Shown here: piece after piece, positions 20,222 through 32,139 of the stretch
How the letters are laid out: each line of letters opens with the position of its first letter
How positions within the stretch are numbered: position 1 is the stretch's first letter
Origin: Coenobita brevimanus
Taxonomy: Eukaryota; Arthropoda; Malacostraca; Decapoda; Coenobitidae
Length of the DNA stretch: 64,000 nucleotides
Direction: 5' to 3'
NCBI GenBank assembly: GCA_032717465.1
Contig: CM064713.1
Span: 6,247,001 to 6,311,000 of the forward strand
Made by a program: the position numbers and the translations under genes
Notes under the pieces: model-generated
Told to the model about the DNA's origin: nothing
The model's database searches: none
Seen by the model: only the letters and a program-made list of their open reading frames with translations

Positions 20222-23190
20222 CCATTTTGATACTTAGGGTAGCGGTGCAAAAGTCACCCGCTCGTTACTGGAAGACGAAGGCTACATCGAACCTAATCTC
20301 ACCCGCTCGTTACTGGACAACGCAAGTTGCGCTGAACAAAATTGCCCTTTGTTTTTTTTTGCTATACAATTTTTTTGTGTCCATTCCTGGACACACCAAG
20401 GTGCGTGCTGCATCTCAGTGTATTGGTCCGCGTGCCACACCCAAGCCCAGCAAGCCCCCGCGTTCTTTGTTCACCTCAGTGTGTTACGAGCCTTGGCCTT
20501 GACTGCGTCTCTAAGTGATCTGCGCTGCATTGATTTAGACTACCCTGACAGCTTATTTTCTGCAATATTTTTTAACTTTGCTTAACTGGAAGTGTGTAAT
20601 AGTGTTTTGTTGACATGCTGGTAGATTTTTTTCCATATAGAAAGAAAAAAATAGGTGATAAAGGAAAGAAAATGTCTGTAAGGGAGAAGGTGGCTAAGAC
20701 CAGCAGCAGATATAAGCTGAAAAGTGTGAAAAAGAAAATATTTGTAACCCCTTCAAAGTATGCAGCCTTGCTTGATGAAACAGTTGAGAGTGAGCTAACA
20801 AGCTCTAGTGAAAGTGAGGGTGAATCTGGGGCAGGTGCAGTGCGCCCTAGTGGCAGGAGGCCTGGGATGCCTAAGGGCAAATTGGTAAAGGGGAAGTTCG
20901 CCATTACAAGCCTACAGTGCGCTATTGGTGCAGATGTCACTCCAATGAAAATGTATAATATGGTGAGAAATAGTGATAGTGAAACTGATTCTGATGAAAT
21001 TTACCCTGCGGTGGATAGGGAAAGTGAGGGGAGTGATGCCTCTAGTGCAACTTGGGAAATATCCTACATTAGGATACAATCTCCCAGTCTTATACATAGT
21101 GGTGGTGGTAGAGTATGTGGTAGGCCTATCCCCCCTCCCAGTACCACCTCCCTCTACCCCTATCCCCGCTACATGGAAGTGTGAGGCCAGCACCCATTCT
21201 CTCACCCCTTTACCATCACGCGCACCATAATGTCGCTCGCCATCCCCACCACAATCTCCACTGTCTGAGACGTGAACAGGGGACACCACGTCTCCACCAA
21301 TTCACGGGTAGCCCTGTGTTGAAGGTCCCCCTTCCTATGGCCGCCTTAAATTCCTGCAACTGTTTATAATCCATGAGTTGTTGGAGTACCTGGCAGAGGT
21401 GGCGAATCGGTATCCCAGGCAGGAGATTGGACACAACGAGACTGAGGCGTCAGTGGGTTGCTGTGAATGTGGGGGACATAGCCAAGTTCTCAGACCTCAC
21501 AATCCTCACAGGAATTGTGAAGTTGCCAAGACTTTCAGTGTACTGGGAAATGGGTGAATTATGGAATGTTGTGAGTTTTAATCAGACTATGATGCACCCT
21601 ACGTATTTCTCCATCAACAGATATATCCATGCCTATAACAACAAGGAAATGCCTAGGGGCAACACAGATAGGCTGCTGAAATTCAGAACAGTAATGAAGT
21701 ACCTCAGCAACAAGTCCTGTGCTGTCTATGTTCTTGAGAGAGAGGTCTCCACTGATGAGGGTGGTATGCCATGGAAGGGTATTCTCATGTTCAAGGTGTA
21801 TAACCCCTGAAAAGCTGAGAAATACTGTGTGAAGATGATCATGCGACCAAGGCTCTCACCGGAAATATCTTCATCTTCGAGGTATACATAGGGATTGGCA
21901 AGAGGACATGAGACACTGTCATGTCCATCCTCAAACACCTGGATGGCATTTACCGCATTTACATGGATAATTTCTACAACTCTGTTGTCCTGGGTAAACT
22001 ACTGTATGCCAAGGAATTCCATGTGTGTGGTACCCTGAACCTGGTTCAAGGTGGTGCTCCTCCATCCCTCAGGGAGGATGGGAAGAAGAAGTTGCCCCTC
22101 GACACCACTCTGTTCCACCGTAGGGGAAATGTGTTTGTCATCCTGTGGCAAGACACCCGTCTCATGTCTGTCATCTCCACCTTGCACAACAACAAGACAG
22201 AGGAAGAAGAGCGACGAGTGAAGACCCAATGCCTTGGTGTGACAACATTTTCCACAAGAGTGGCCAACAAGCCTTCAGCGATCGTGGAGTATAACAAGTT
22301 CATGGGTGGCGTAGATCTCTATGATCAAATGATAAAGTATTATCATTTTACTTGGAGAACGCTCAAGTGAACGAAGAAAATGACTTAATCTCATGCAGAT
22401 GGCCATCCACAATGCCTATGTCCTATACAAGAAGTATGGAGGGGACACAAAGATGGATCTGCTAAAATTCCACCAAGAGGCAATCAAGGCATTGGTGTTC
22501 TTTGAACTCAATCAATGGCCATATGCAGGAGATAACATTCTCCATGCTCCTGACCTGGCAGAGGGCGAGCAAGAAGGTGCGTCTGTGAGAGCGGTGGAAG
22601 CAGTTCCACCTGTGCATTCTCCATTCACACCCTGTCCACACTTGCCCATTCCTTCCACATCCACGGCTGTACCATCGTCTTCCTTGCTACCACCCTCATC
22701 TCCACCCACTGGACTTTCATCGCACACCATGGAGGAGCTGCACAGCTTCCAAGAGGATGTGGGTGCTCCAGCAACAGAGGAAGAGGAAGAGGGAGAGGCC
22801 TCAGGTGTAACTCCTCTAAGTAAGTGGAGGCACATCACAGATCACCTATATCGTCTCAGGCATGCTCTTGACCACTTCCTTCCAGAAGAGGAGGAGGTGC
22901 CATGCGTGCATCAAGAGTCGAATTAGGAGGGACACCAAGTATGAGTGCGTCACCAGCAAAATTCCACTCTGTGCCATATGTATCGATACTTACCATCGTA
23001 AGCAGCGGCACTGGAGGGCCTAAACCTGGGGCCTTACTCTTCCCCTCCACATCCATCATCATATCATCATCTCTGCTATCGGTGCATCTTGTAGAAGGGA
23101 CATGATCATCATCATCCTTCTTTATCATCATCATCATCATCTACCACTTCCTCTTCAAAACGATGGCGCAACACACTATCAGCGAGTACA
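20222..23190 (+). mobile_element. Decayed autonomous piggyBac-like element
   Basis: Defined mainly by its transposase gene. A TTAA at 20218-20221 immediately precedes CCATTTTGATACTTAGGG and may be the left end. A 16-base word, TCACCCGCTCGTTACT, occurs twice (about 20254 and 20299), as subterminal repeats often do. A matching right inverted repeat was not found, so the right limit, placed before the RTE-like LINE at about 23195, is approximate. An (ATC/ATG)n-rich stretch lies at 23105-23150. Confidence 0.6.
20615..23024 (+). pseudogene. piggyBac-family transposase (PGBD-like, DDE_Tnp_1_7), multiply frameshifted
   Basis: Cut-and-paste transposase, reading rightward through several frames. The N-terminus (20615-21184) is basic then acidic, with serine/glutamate clusters (VESELTSSSESEGE). 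The core is broken: HELLEYLAEVANRYPRQEIG near 21375-21430, and the frame at 21921-22370 has YMDNFYNSVVLGKLL (piggyBac third-domain landmark), WQDTRLMSVISTLHN and VEYNKFMGGVDLYDQMIKYY (the MGGVD...DQ signature). The last part (22393-22926) continues with HNAYVLYKK. After a further shift near 22895, the C-terminal cysteine-rich domain CHACIKS...CVTSKIPLCAIC...H reaches a stop at 23022-23024. At least four breaks make it dead. The next element starts about 170 bp downstream. Confidence 0.85.
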
Positions 23191-23194
23191 ACTT

Positions 23195-24794
23195 AAGAAG
23201 AGAAGAATGGTGAGATGTTGAATAGGACTAAACCTCAAGGTAGAAAGAAACAAGCTAGTTGGAAGTATCAGACTGAACCTATGCAAACTAAGGGAAAAGT
23301 CTGAAGAGTATAATTTAGAGGTCCAGAATAGATACAGTTGGCAGACATAGAGGAGACGGTAGAAGACATGAATGACAACTTCACTAGAATCATAACAGAA
23401 GGATCCCTACGTGTTGTAGGAAAGGCATGCAAGAACACTCATAGCAAACTCATGGAAGAAACAAAGGATCTTCTGAGGAAAGGAAGGAATGTGACAATTA
23501 GAACAGCAAGACAAGATTGAAGCAGCAGAAATAGGTAAGACCATCAACAAGAAAAAGTCCGAAGATATCCGAAAGTTTAACATAACCAAAATCGAACAGA
23601 CTTTAAGAAAAGGTGGAACAATGAAATTAACCATGAGAATGCTTGGCATAGGAAAAAGTCAGATGTTCAGCTTAAGAAATTCAAATGGTGATGTTATTAA
23701 TGACAGAGATGAAATAATCAAGGTAGCTGAAGAATTTTACAGCAAACTATACAGCAGTAAGGACAGACCCAAAGACATCAATCTGGAAGAGGTAAACAAT
23801 GTTGCACCAGTACCTACAGTAACAGTAGAAGTTAGGAAAGCTCTAAGAGACACAAAGAAAGGCAAAGCAAGAGGTAATGACAATCTTACTATAGACCAGA
23901 TCAAAGATGCAGGTGACGTTGCACTTGATAAACTAGCCAGAATATACACAGAATGTCTGGAAAATCAAAAAGTTTCTAAAGCTTGGAAAAATGTCAATAT
24001 TAATCCCATTCACAAAAATGGAGATGTCAAAGACCTAAAAAATTATCGATCAATTAGCTTGCCTTCTGTTGTTACAAACTTTTTATGAAAATTATCACCA
24101 ACCGGATAGGCAGAACACTAGATTCAAATCAACCAAGAGAACAAGCAGGATTCTGGAGTGGGTACTCTACAATAGACCGTATGCAAGTTGCTAACCAGGT
24201 AAATGAGAAAACAGTTGAGTTCAAAAAAACCCTGTGTATGACATTCATAGATTATGAAAAGAAATTTGACTCCGTTGAAATTTCTGCTGTAATGAGGGCT
24301 ATTAGAAAACATGGAATTGAAGAGAATTATGTGCAGGTCTTAGAAGATATATATAAAGATGGTACAGCAACAATAAAGCTCCACAAAGAAAGTGAGAAAA
24401 TACTAATAAAGAAGGGGGTAAGTCAGGGCGATACAATATCACCAAAACTCTCACAGAGTGTTTGGAAGACATTTTTAGGAACCATGAATGGGACAATAAC
24501 AGAATAAATGTCAATGGAGAACACCTAACCAATCTCAGATTCGCAGATGACATAGTTCTTTTCAGTGACTCAAGGGAAGAGTTACAACTAATGAAGGAAG
24601 AGTTAAACAAAGAAAGCCTTTAAGTATGACTGAAAATGAATAAAAAGAAAACCAAGGTTATGTCTGATCAGCTTATGCTACCACAACAGATAAAGATAGA
24701 AGACGAAGTGATAGATGCAGTTGAAGAATATATATACCTAGGCCAAATCATAAAGACAAACCCAGATAACTCCGTTTCATCAGTTTCATTTTTA
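23195..24794 (+). pseudogene. RTE-like LINE, 5' part of ORF2 (linker and reverse transcriptase)
   Basis: Starts near 23195 in EEYNLEVQNRYS-like sequence typical of the linker after the RTE endonuclease, so the copy is 5'-truncated. RT landmarks: VRKALRDTKKGKARGNDNL (23830-23890), NVNINPIHKNGDVKDLKNYR (23990-24050), MTFIDYEKKFDSVE (24238-24280), KKGVSQGDTISPKL (24410-24450), then LRFADDIVLFSDS near 24535-24570 in another frame. The active-site aspartates are present. Two or more frameshifts and stops occur. It breaks off after YIYLGQIIKTNPDN near 24770 and resumes near 27595. Confidence 0.82.
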
Positions 24795-27594
24795 AAGACT
24801 CCAACATGCTTGCATGTGTTGGCCTTGGTCACCTAATGGAGGCATTCCACGCTGTACGATCCACTGCAGCCTCCCTGTTCAGTCCCTTAACTCTGAGGTC
24901 ACACTTAATGACCTCGTTCCATGTCTTTCTCGGTCTATCTCTCATAACCCCATCCCCAATAATAACACTTCTCACCTTCCTCACCCAATTATCATCCCCC
25001 ACCCTCACTACATGTCCAAACCATCTCAATCTACCTCTCCTCATCATAACACCAATACACACCAGTCCCATCCTACCTCTCAACTCTTTCATCGTAAACC
25101 CAGCCCCCCCAGACCTTGCATGCAGGGATGCACTACACATCCACCTAATCATTGTCATTTCTGTACGTCTGAGCCAGCGAATATCCTCCTCCTTTACTCC
25201 CCAGGTCTCACTACCATTCAGCATTACACTCCTAACACATGCTGCATACAAAGACCCCTTAGCACGTAGGGAAAGCCCTCTCAATGTCAGAAAAGGCAAG
25301 AGCTCCCTGAACTTCCTCCAACCACTTCTCACCCTAGCCACAGAGCTAGCTCCAGCCCCACCTCCAGCACACAACATGTCTCCCAAATAACAAAACTCTT
25401 CCACACACTCAAGAGATTCACCAGCAAGTTCAATCCTTTCACGCCTGACAATCTCCACCTGCTCTCCCCGACACGCCATACACATAAAATCAGCATTATC
25501 TCACAGTCTACCTCTGATACCACTATATCTTTTGTGCACCCATTTATCACACAAACCGCACAAAGTAGAATTACTTCCTACGCCCTTGTGGCAAAACTGC
25601 TCATGGCCACTCTCCCTCGTCTTTGACAGTACCGCCACCAACCCTAGATATCATCATTTTTGTTTTATCTGCATTTACCGTTAAGCCCATGTGCCCCATA
25701 CCATCTCTCCACTTCCTAAACCTTTCCTCCACCTCCCTTTCGTTCTCTGCAATCAACACCAAATCATCAGCATACATCTCCCATGGGAGTCCGTTTCTAA
25801 AGTCACATGAGAGGGCTTCAAGTACCATAATAAACAACATGGGACTCAAAACTGACCCCTGATGCACACCAATATTCACAGAAAACTCGTCACTCAAATC
25901 TCCATTCACTCTTACCTGGGTGCGAGCACCCACATACTGTACATAGCCATAACCACCCTAACCAGCCACTCCACCCCAAGCTTTCTCATTGCCCACTTCA
26001 CCACCTCTCTAGGGACTCCGTCAAAGGCCTTTTCCAAATCAACAGAAACAAAATACAGATCCCTTCTCCTACCAGTTTTTCATGAAGCTGTCAAACAATG
26101 AATATGGCATCAGTGGTCCCCCTACCTGGCATTAACCCAAACTGCACCTCATCAATATTCACTCTTTCTCTAATCATACCTTCTAAAACTCTCACCATTA
26201 CCTTCATTATCTGATCTAAAAGCTTTATACCTCTATAATTTCCTCTTTCCAGGGCATCACCCTTTCCTTTATACACATTTACAATTACACTCCTCAACCA
26301 ATCATCTGGGACAACACACTCATATATAATCATGTTTATCAGGTCAGTGACTAACCTCACCCCGATATCTCCTGTGGCCTTCAACATTTCGGTAGTCAAC
26401 CCAGACACACCTGCTGCCTTCCCCACCTTCATCCTGTCTATTGCCTCACTCACAGTAGCCGCATCAATCAAACGCCAAGGGCCAAACACTGGATCTGCTG
26501 GCTCCGAACCTTCCCTTTCCCAGTCAAACTCCTCATTCAACAACCGGATATAATGCTCTCTCCATGCATCTTTAATATCCTCACTGTTCACCACTACCCT
26601 TCCTTCATCATTCTTCACACATTGCTCACCTATAATATCCCGATTATCCGTCTTCATCTGATTTGCCACCTTAAATATCATATTTTTCCTTTCCCCATGA
26701 TTTAGCTTATCAAGTAAAAGTCTCTGTGACTCAGACCTCGCCCTGTATACCTCTCTTCTAGCCCTACGCTTGGCAGCCAAGTATTCCTCCTTGCTACCAC
26801 CCTTTTTCCATTCCCGGAAAAGCCTTCTTTTCTCCTTAACTGCAGCTTCTACACCCTCATCCCACCATCAAGTTACTTTATGTCTTGGTGGTCCTCTTGT
26901 CTAACCGCATGTTACATCAGTAACTCTCAAGAAATTGTTCTTGAGGGCTCTGTACTGTTCATTAATGCCTCTGTCTACAGCTCCCTGTTCAGCCACCACT
27001 CTCCTCATCTCGCTATAGAAGGCATCCCTTACTACTTGGTTTTTCAGCTTGAATACTTTCCTTCTAGGTACATAAGTCCTCTTTTTCATCAATCGTTCTT
27101 TAAGCACCATATCACAAATCAATAGTTTGTGTTGCTGCACACACTCCTCACTTCCTATAACTTTAACATCCCTCACTAACCTCCTATCAGCCCTCCTAAC
27201 CAGAAAATAATCTATCTGACTGTTATTTCCCCCAGACTCATACATAATTAACCTACTCTCTCTTTTCCTAAAATATGTGTTGTACACAATCATGTCCATT
27301 GCCTCCCCAAACTCGAGTATCCTTTCCCCTTCTGCATTCCTTATACCATATGCACATCCCCCATGTACTCTTTCATAACCTTGTGCTGCTTCACCTACAT
27401 GACCATATAAGTACCCTCCCAAAACCACTCTTATCATCCTGCATACCACCTACTACACGTATTAAATCATCCCAAAATCTATCTTTCTCTGCTTCATCCA
27501 ATCTTGCCTGTGGAGCATATGCTGATATAACTGCAGCTATCTTTCTACCAAACAGAATTTTCACTACCAATATCCAATCGCTTACTCTTATAAT
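24795..27594 (-). pseudogene. LINE D: endonuclease/reverse-transcriptase LINE inserted antisense in the RTE-like LINE
   Basis: Reads leftward. Endonuclease end: AAVISAYAPQARLDEAEKDRF (about 27530-27470), then SGGNNSQIDYFLVRR (about 27240-27190). Linker and RT: the frame 26780-26091 with MKVGKAAGVSGL, VIVNVYKGKGDALERGNYRG and VQFGLMPGRGTTDAIF; a gap in frame, then VDLEKAFDGVPREV (about 26040-26000). The next frame, 25933-25601, has GVHQGSVLSPMLF and the active site EMYADDLVLIAE. C-terminal part 25485-24829: FCYLGDM, SETWGVKEEDI, LRWFGHVVRVGDD. The 5' end is truncated within the endonuclease. Several frameshifts break it. Both RT aspartates remain. Confidence 0.85.
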
Positions 27595-28095
27595 AGAGAA
27601 ATTATATGAAGAATTGGTGTGGGATGGAGCACATTCGGAAGACAAAACTCTATTCTGAAAAGCAAGATGCCCCTCTCGCTAAAAAGGAAAGTGTACAACC
27701 AATATGTTCTCCTTGTACTAACTTATGGTTCAGAAACTTGGAGTATAACAAAATGTCTGGAATGAAAATTAAGTGGTGCACAAAGAGGAATGGAGATGAT
27801 CATGTTGGGCATAACCTGGAGAGAGAAGAAAAGAGCATCTTGGATAAGAGAACAAACAAAAGTAGAAGATATTCTCAGAACTATAAAACGGAGGAAGGTC
27901 ATATATACAGAAGAAATGACAACAGATTGATAAAAGAAGCAACAGAATGGGAACCAAGAGATGGAGCTAGAGGAAGGGTAAGTTTGCTGGTCCGGGCTGG
28001 AACAGACTAACATTTGACCAGGCAGAATGGAAGCGTTTGGGAGAGGCCTTTGTCCTGCAGTGGACTAACTCTGGCTGCCCATGATGATGATACAT
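27595..28095 (+). pseudogene. RTE-like LINE, 3' part and ATG-repeat tail
   Basis: Continues the LINE broken at 24794: GVGWSTFG-like start, LVLTYGSETWSITK (27712-27755), GITWREKKS (27800-27830), EEGHIYRRNDN, then AEWKRLGEAFVLQWTN-like C-terminus at 28020-28070 and a (GAT/ATG)n tail ending near 28090. Such an end with a trinucleotide tail is typical for RTE-clade LINEs (established knowledge). Stops and shifts are present. Confidence 0.75.
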
Positions 28096-29165
28096 ACAGT
28101 ATTTCCTATACTCTCTGGACGCCCACTTTCCGGACACCCCACTTACCGGACGTTGTGGGCCTGGACCTTCAGAACCCAAAAATGGCCAAAAAAAGAAAAA
28201 AATCCCCCCCAAATCCTAATTTTTTTTCCTCCCATAATTTGAAATTGCCACGGGGCACCGAACAGCTGTTTACACCACAGCCCCTTTACCCCTTCCTTCC
28301 TCCCCCCTCTCCCCTCCCATCAGGGTTGCCATTTGGTATTTTTCATTACCAAATGTGGGCCAATTTTGTAACGAAAAATTCGTTTGGTATTGAATCTGAA
28401 TAATGCATTAACAAATGGATTTTTCACATGTATGAGGATACACAGGATGGAGATGGTGGATTGTCTGCTCTCTCTGATTAATCTGCTAGCCTACACAGTG
28501 TGAAAATAATCAACATACTGTTAATTATTAGGAGAGTAATTACATGTATTTCCACTTGTATATATAATTAGTGAAGAATAAATGCTAGCTTTATGAATTT
28601 GGTAATGAAAAGTTAAATTTGGTAATGAAAACTGAGGAGTTTGGTAATGTGGCCATTGCAATCTGGCAACTCTGTTTCCCTGTCACCAACAGTCACTGCC
28701 TAACTTCAATTGCGAGTAGATGCTCATCGCAGTGGATGCCACACGCGCTCATTTTTTGTGAATAAACAGTGAACAAACTGCAATACCTTGCCAGTAGACC
28801 ACACGGGAATTTACAGTGTTGTGCAGTGTTCAGAAATTAGAATTTAGAGTGCAAATGATTAACTGTGGAGTGCAAACTGGCAGTTGAAACTGGCATGGTG
28901 CAATTAACAATGTGCACTGTTAAACTATTATAACTCACAGCGCAAAGAATTACTGTAAGTGCAGCACAATACTGGATTACTGTATGTGCTTCAAGAGCAT
29001 TTTCATCACTGCCAAAGCCTTAAAGAAGGCGGCCACAGACGTGCTGTAAGTAACCTAGCAGAGGTACAGTCACTTCTAATTCCTTTCTTTGGTTCCTTTT
29101 CATTTATTTCATGCTTTACGTCCATTATTAGTGTGAACAGGGTCTTAAATAGGTTTAAATAGGTG
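28096..29165. other. No gene recognised; possible element end and TTTGGTAATG repeats
   Basis: Begins with CAGTATTTCC and a CGGAC-rich block (CCACTTTCCGGACACCCC, then TTACCGGACG) that looks like a pogo/Tigger-type terminus. A related block in the same orientation occurs at 29352-29390, so no inverted partner was found. Between 28330 and 28650 the word TTTGGTA(A)T recurs at least five times. No open frame has a recognisable domain. Confidence 0.4.
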
Positions 29166-29263
29166 CTATGGAGTGAAATGGCAGGGGACAGGGCGACTTG
29201 GAGGCGATTTGTTTGTGGCCACCCCAAACGGGATTGAGGCGTCTGGCAATAGATAGATAGATA
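29166..29263 (+). mobile_element. Severely 5'-truncated LINE family C tail
   Basis: About 98 bp nearly identical to the tail of LINE C copy 2 at 17886-17975 (GTGAAATGGCAGGGGACAGG, then GGCGATTTGTTTGTGGCCACC and GGCAATAGATAGATAG). Only the last part of the 3' end was inserted. Confidence 0.8.
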
Positions 29264-29539
29264 GGTGCTATGCATGTCAGTAGGAACTTATTTAGGTGGT
29301 TTTCAAAGTTAGGCTGGGTTAGGGTCCATAAGTACCAGTCCAGCAGGCAGGGGCCCACTTTCCGGATGGAACAACTTTCCGGACATGCTTTTGGCTCTAT
29401 TACATCGGATAGTGGAGGGATTACCGTATTTCGCGGCATGTAAGACGCAGCATTGTGAAAGACGCACTCTAATTCTGGCAGGGCAGTTCTGTGAAAAAAA
29501 AGTTTGCCCCAAACCAAGACTGCAGTAAGGTTTCTTGAT

Positions 29540-29600
29540 AAGAGCCATTACCACACAGATACACACTTACCTTTCAGAATCTATTCATTACTGATCATCA

Positions 29601-29637
<37 letters not shown>

Positions 29638-29850
29638 ACAAAGAATGGTACAGGAAAAGAAAACAATGCCCCTTCTTGACAAAACGTAACTGATATGAGC
29701 CACTATCACTTAGATACACACTAACCTTTCAGAATCTATTCAGTACTGCTCATCATCCTTTAGTTTCTTCTTTTATGTACAAAGAATTACTGTATACAGG
29801 AAAAGAGAAAAGAAAACAAAACCCCGTCTTAACAAAACGTGACTTCAAAC
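29540..29850. repeat. Two-unit tandem repeat with poly-T
   Basis: The block CACACTTACCTTTCAGAATC...ATGTACAAAGAAT...CAAAACGT is present twice (about 29560-29693 and 29715-29846). The first unit carries a T run of about 30 at 29603-29632. Confidence 0.7.
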
Positions 29851-30224
29851 CACGAGGCCATCTCAACTTTGTTGATAAATATGTATCAGTAAACTGATAT
29901 AAACACTGTTTTTAATATTTTATGAATTTAAAACCACATATGAAGTCAATAAACTCTGTTCTTTCATTCACTGACGAAAACATAAAGTACAATGAATGTT
30001 CACATCAGTTCATTTATCCTAAAAGAACCCCGTCATAGTCCACACCTGTTACGGAATTTCCTCACATTGCCTTGACTCAAGCACAATATCAGACTACTAC
30101 CATCATTAATCATGCACACTCTAACTAACTTGTAATTACCTCCATAAATAATATAAAAAGGTAGCACTTGTAAATACACAAATTACAATGTTTCACAACC
30201 AAAGTTCAATATAGCAAGGTTGCT

Positions 30225-30790
30225 TGGGAACAGGATAGACAGCTGTGTTTACTCTCTTCTCTCAGTATCACTCCTTCACTGTCAGCTATGTTTGCCTTGC
30301 AGCATCAACAATTAAAAATGCATGCTTCACTGATCATAATTTACTATAAACATTCATTTCAAAACATACTGAGTATGGTGAAAACATCCATTGTTACACC
30401 TTAGTAACACTGCTACCTCCCAGTCGCTAGACAGCAGTCTCTACCCCTTCCTCTCAGTATCACTTCCTCACTGTCTGCGATGTTTCCCTTGCAGCATCAA
30501 CAGTTAAAAATACGTTCTTCACTGATCACAATTTACTAAAAACAGACATTCATCTCAAAACATGTCGAGAATGGTGAAACTATCCCTTAGCAACACTGCT
30601 GCATACCAAGCGCTAGACAACTGTCTCTACCCTCTTCTCACAGTATCACTCTCTTACTGTCAGCTGTTTTCCTTGCAGCATCAACAATTAAAAATGCATA
30701 TTTCTCTTATCAGAATTTGCTAAAAACAGACATCCGTCTCAAAACATTCGAGTACTGTGAAAACATCCATTTGTGGTCTTAACACTGCTG
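30225..30790. repeat. Three-unit tandem repeat, about 190-bp period
   Basis: Units start near 30245, 30440 and 30625 and share TCTCAGTATCACT, CTTGCAGCATCAACA, TTAAAAATGC, ATTTACTAAAAACAGACATTC and AACACTGCTGC. No coding potential. Confidence 0.75.
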
Positions 30791-31584
30791 CCTCCTAGTC
30801 ACTATGGTACACACACACACACGCACACATGTACAAACCACATGCAACATTCGCTCGCCTCTGAAACATTTACATCAGTCAGTTTTGGAGTACCCAGTGA
30901 CTTTATTATATGCCAAAAACATCAAAATGTATTTGGTTGTTCAATATAAATATCATCACTTAAGGACATGAAACATCTCAAACAATTTATTCATCCAAAC
31001 ATCGTCAGTGCAAGACTAAAGGTGTACAGCAACATTGATCCTAAATTTTCCTTGGTTGCATCTGTCATGATCACCTAAAACCTATATTCACTTCATATTA
31101 TTGACATGGTGAAAATTTCACTCGTCTTCAAATCCTGAGAATTCATCACTACTTTCCCCAAGTCCTGAAGCATCACTGGAAGTCATCACCACGGTCATCA
31201 TCACTGTTTCACCGTCACTTTCATACAGTAAATGGACCTCAGTACCATCCATTGAATTGCTTATACCACACTTCATACGACTTTAACTTGGCAATCGTTT
31301 TAACTGAGCACAGGCGATATTCAGACTTGGGGCATTTGATACAGCCCACATTAACCTCCTCAGTACATGTTTCCTGAACTGAATAAAATCATATGGCGAG
31401 CATGAATAAACTACCCTATAAAATACATTGCTGGGCTGAAGGGATTATAATAAGCGGATTATCAGTTCCCTAGCCTAACTCTTCCCACTCCTACTTCCTT
31501 AACTACACCCACACCAAACTCTCACCCACACCTTAGGATTCTGGTCGTTTCGGCCGTAACATCCAAAATGGCAAACGACTTTAC

Positions 31585-31608
31585 AACCTAACCTAACCTA
31601 ACCTAACC
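31585..31608. repeat. Interstitial arthropod telomere-like repeat (AACCT)n
   Basis: 24 bp of uninterrupted AACCT units (4.8 copies), the complement of TTAGG. Flanked by an imperfect inverted pair containing GGCCGTAACATCCAAA and TTTGGACGTAACGGCC. Confidence 0.8.
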
Positions 31609-31847
31609 AATTTGGACGTAACGGCCTAAATGATCGCCATTGCTGATCATGAGAGCTTTGCTTAGGCAGCAGAGATGCAGAGAGTGAACGCTGTCAATCA
31701 TTCTGATCGCTTCGTCTGCTAAGAATACAGCAGAAATGGCGGATGCTGATATGAATGCCCGTCAGGCACGCTATTTCAGATATTGTGTCAGTTATGCTAC
31801 TCAGTGAATTTTATACTATTTTCCCTCCCTGTAAAACAATTAACTCT

Positions 31848-31905
31848 AAGCCATTGGCCACCCCGTCTGGGATACATGGCGTCTGGCAATGAATGAATGA
31901 ATTCA
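31848..31905 (+). mobile_element. LINE family C 3' tail fragment
   Basis: GGCCACCCCGTCTGGGATAC and GCGTCTGGCAATGAATGAAT match the terminal bases of family C, with a GAAT simple tail in place of GATA. About 58 bp only. Confidence 0.6.
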
Positions 31906-32139
31906 TAACAAAATACTGTAATTGGGTGTGCCCTGAGTTGCATAGACATTGCTGAAGTACTTCACTTGGCTGAAAAAGTGAAGCTGTAACTTCAGGCAGT
32001 ACTGTTTAACGTTACAACTGTTTTTCCTGTTTTTCGCTATTGGTATAATAAGACTGTTCACTTCTATGATACTCTTGTCAGGCATGAAACAAAATGTCAC
32101 TAAGAGAAGCCAACCATATGAGGGTGATTGAATTTCCAT

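Noticed and set aside
28096..29423. Complete pogo/Tigger element starting CAGTATTTCC
   Set aside because: The second CGGAC-rich block at 29352 is in the same, not inverted, orientation, and no right end was found.
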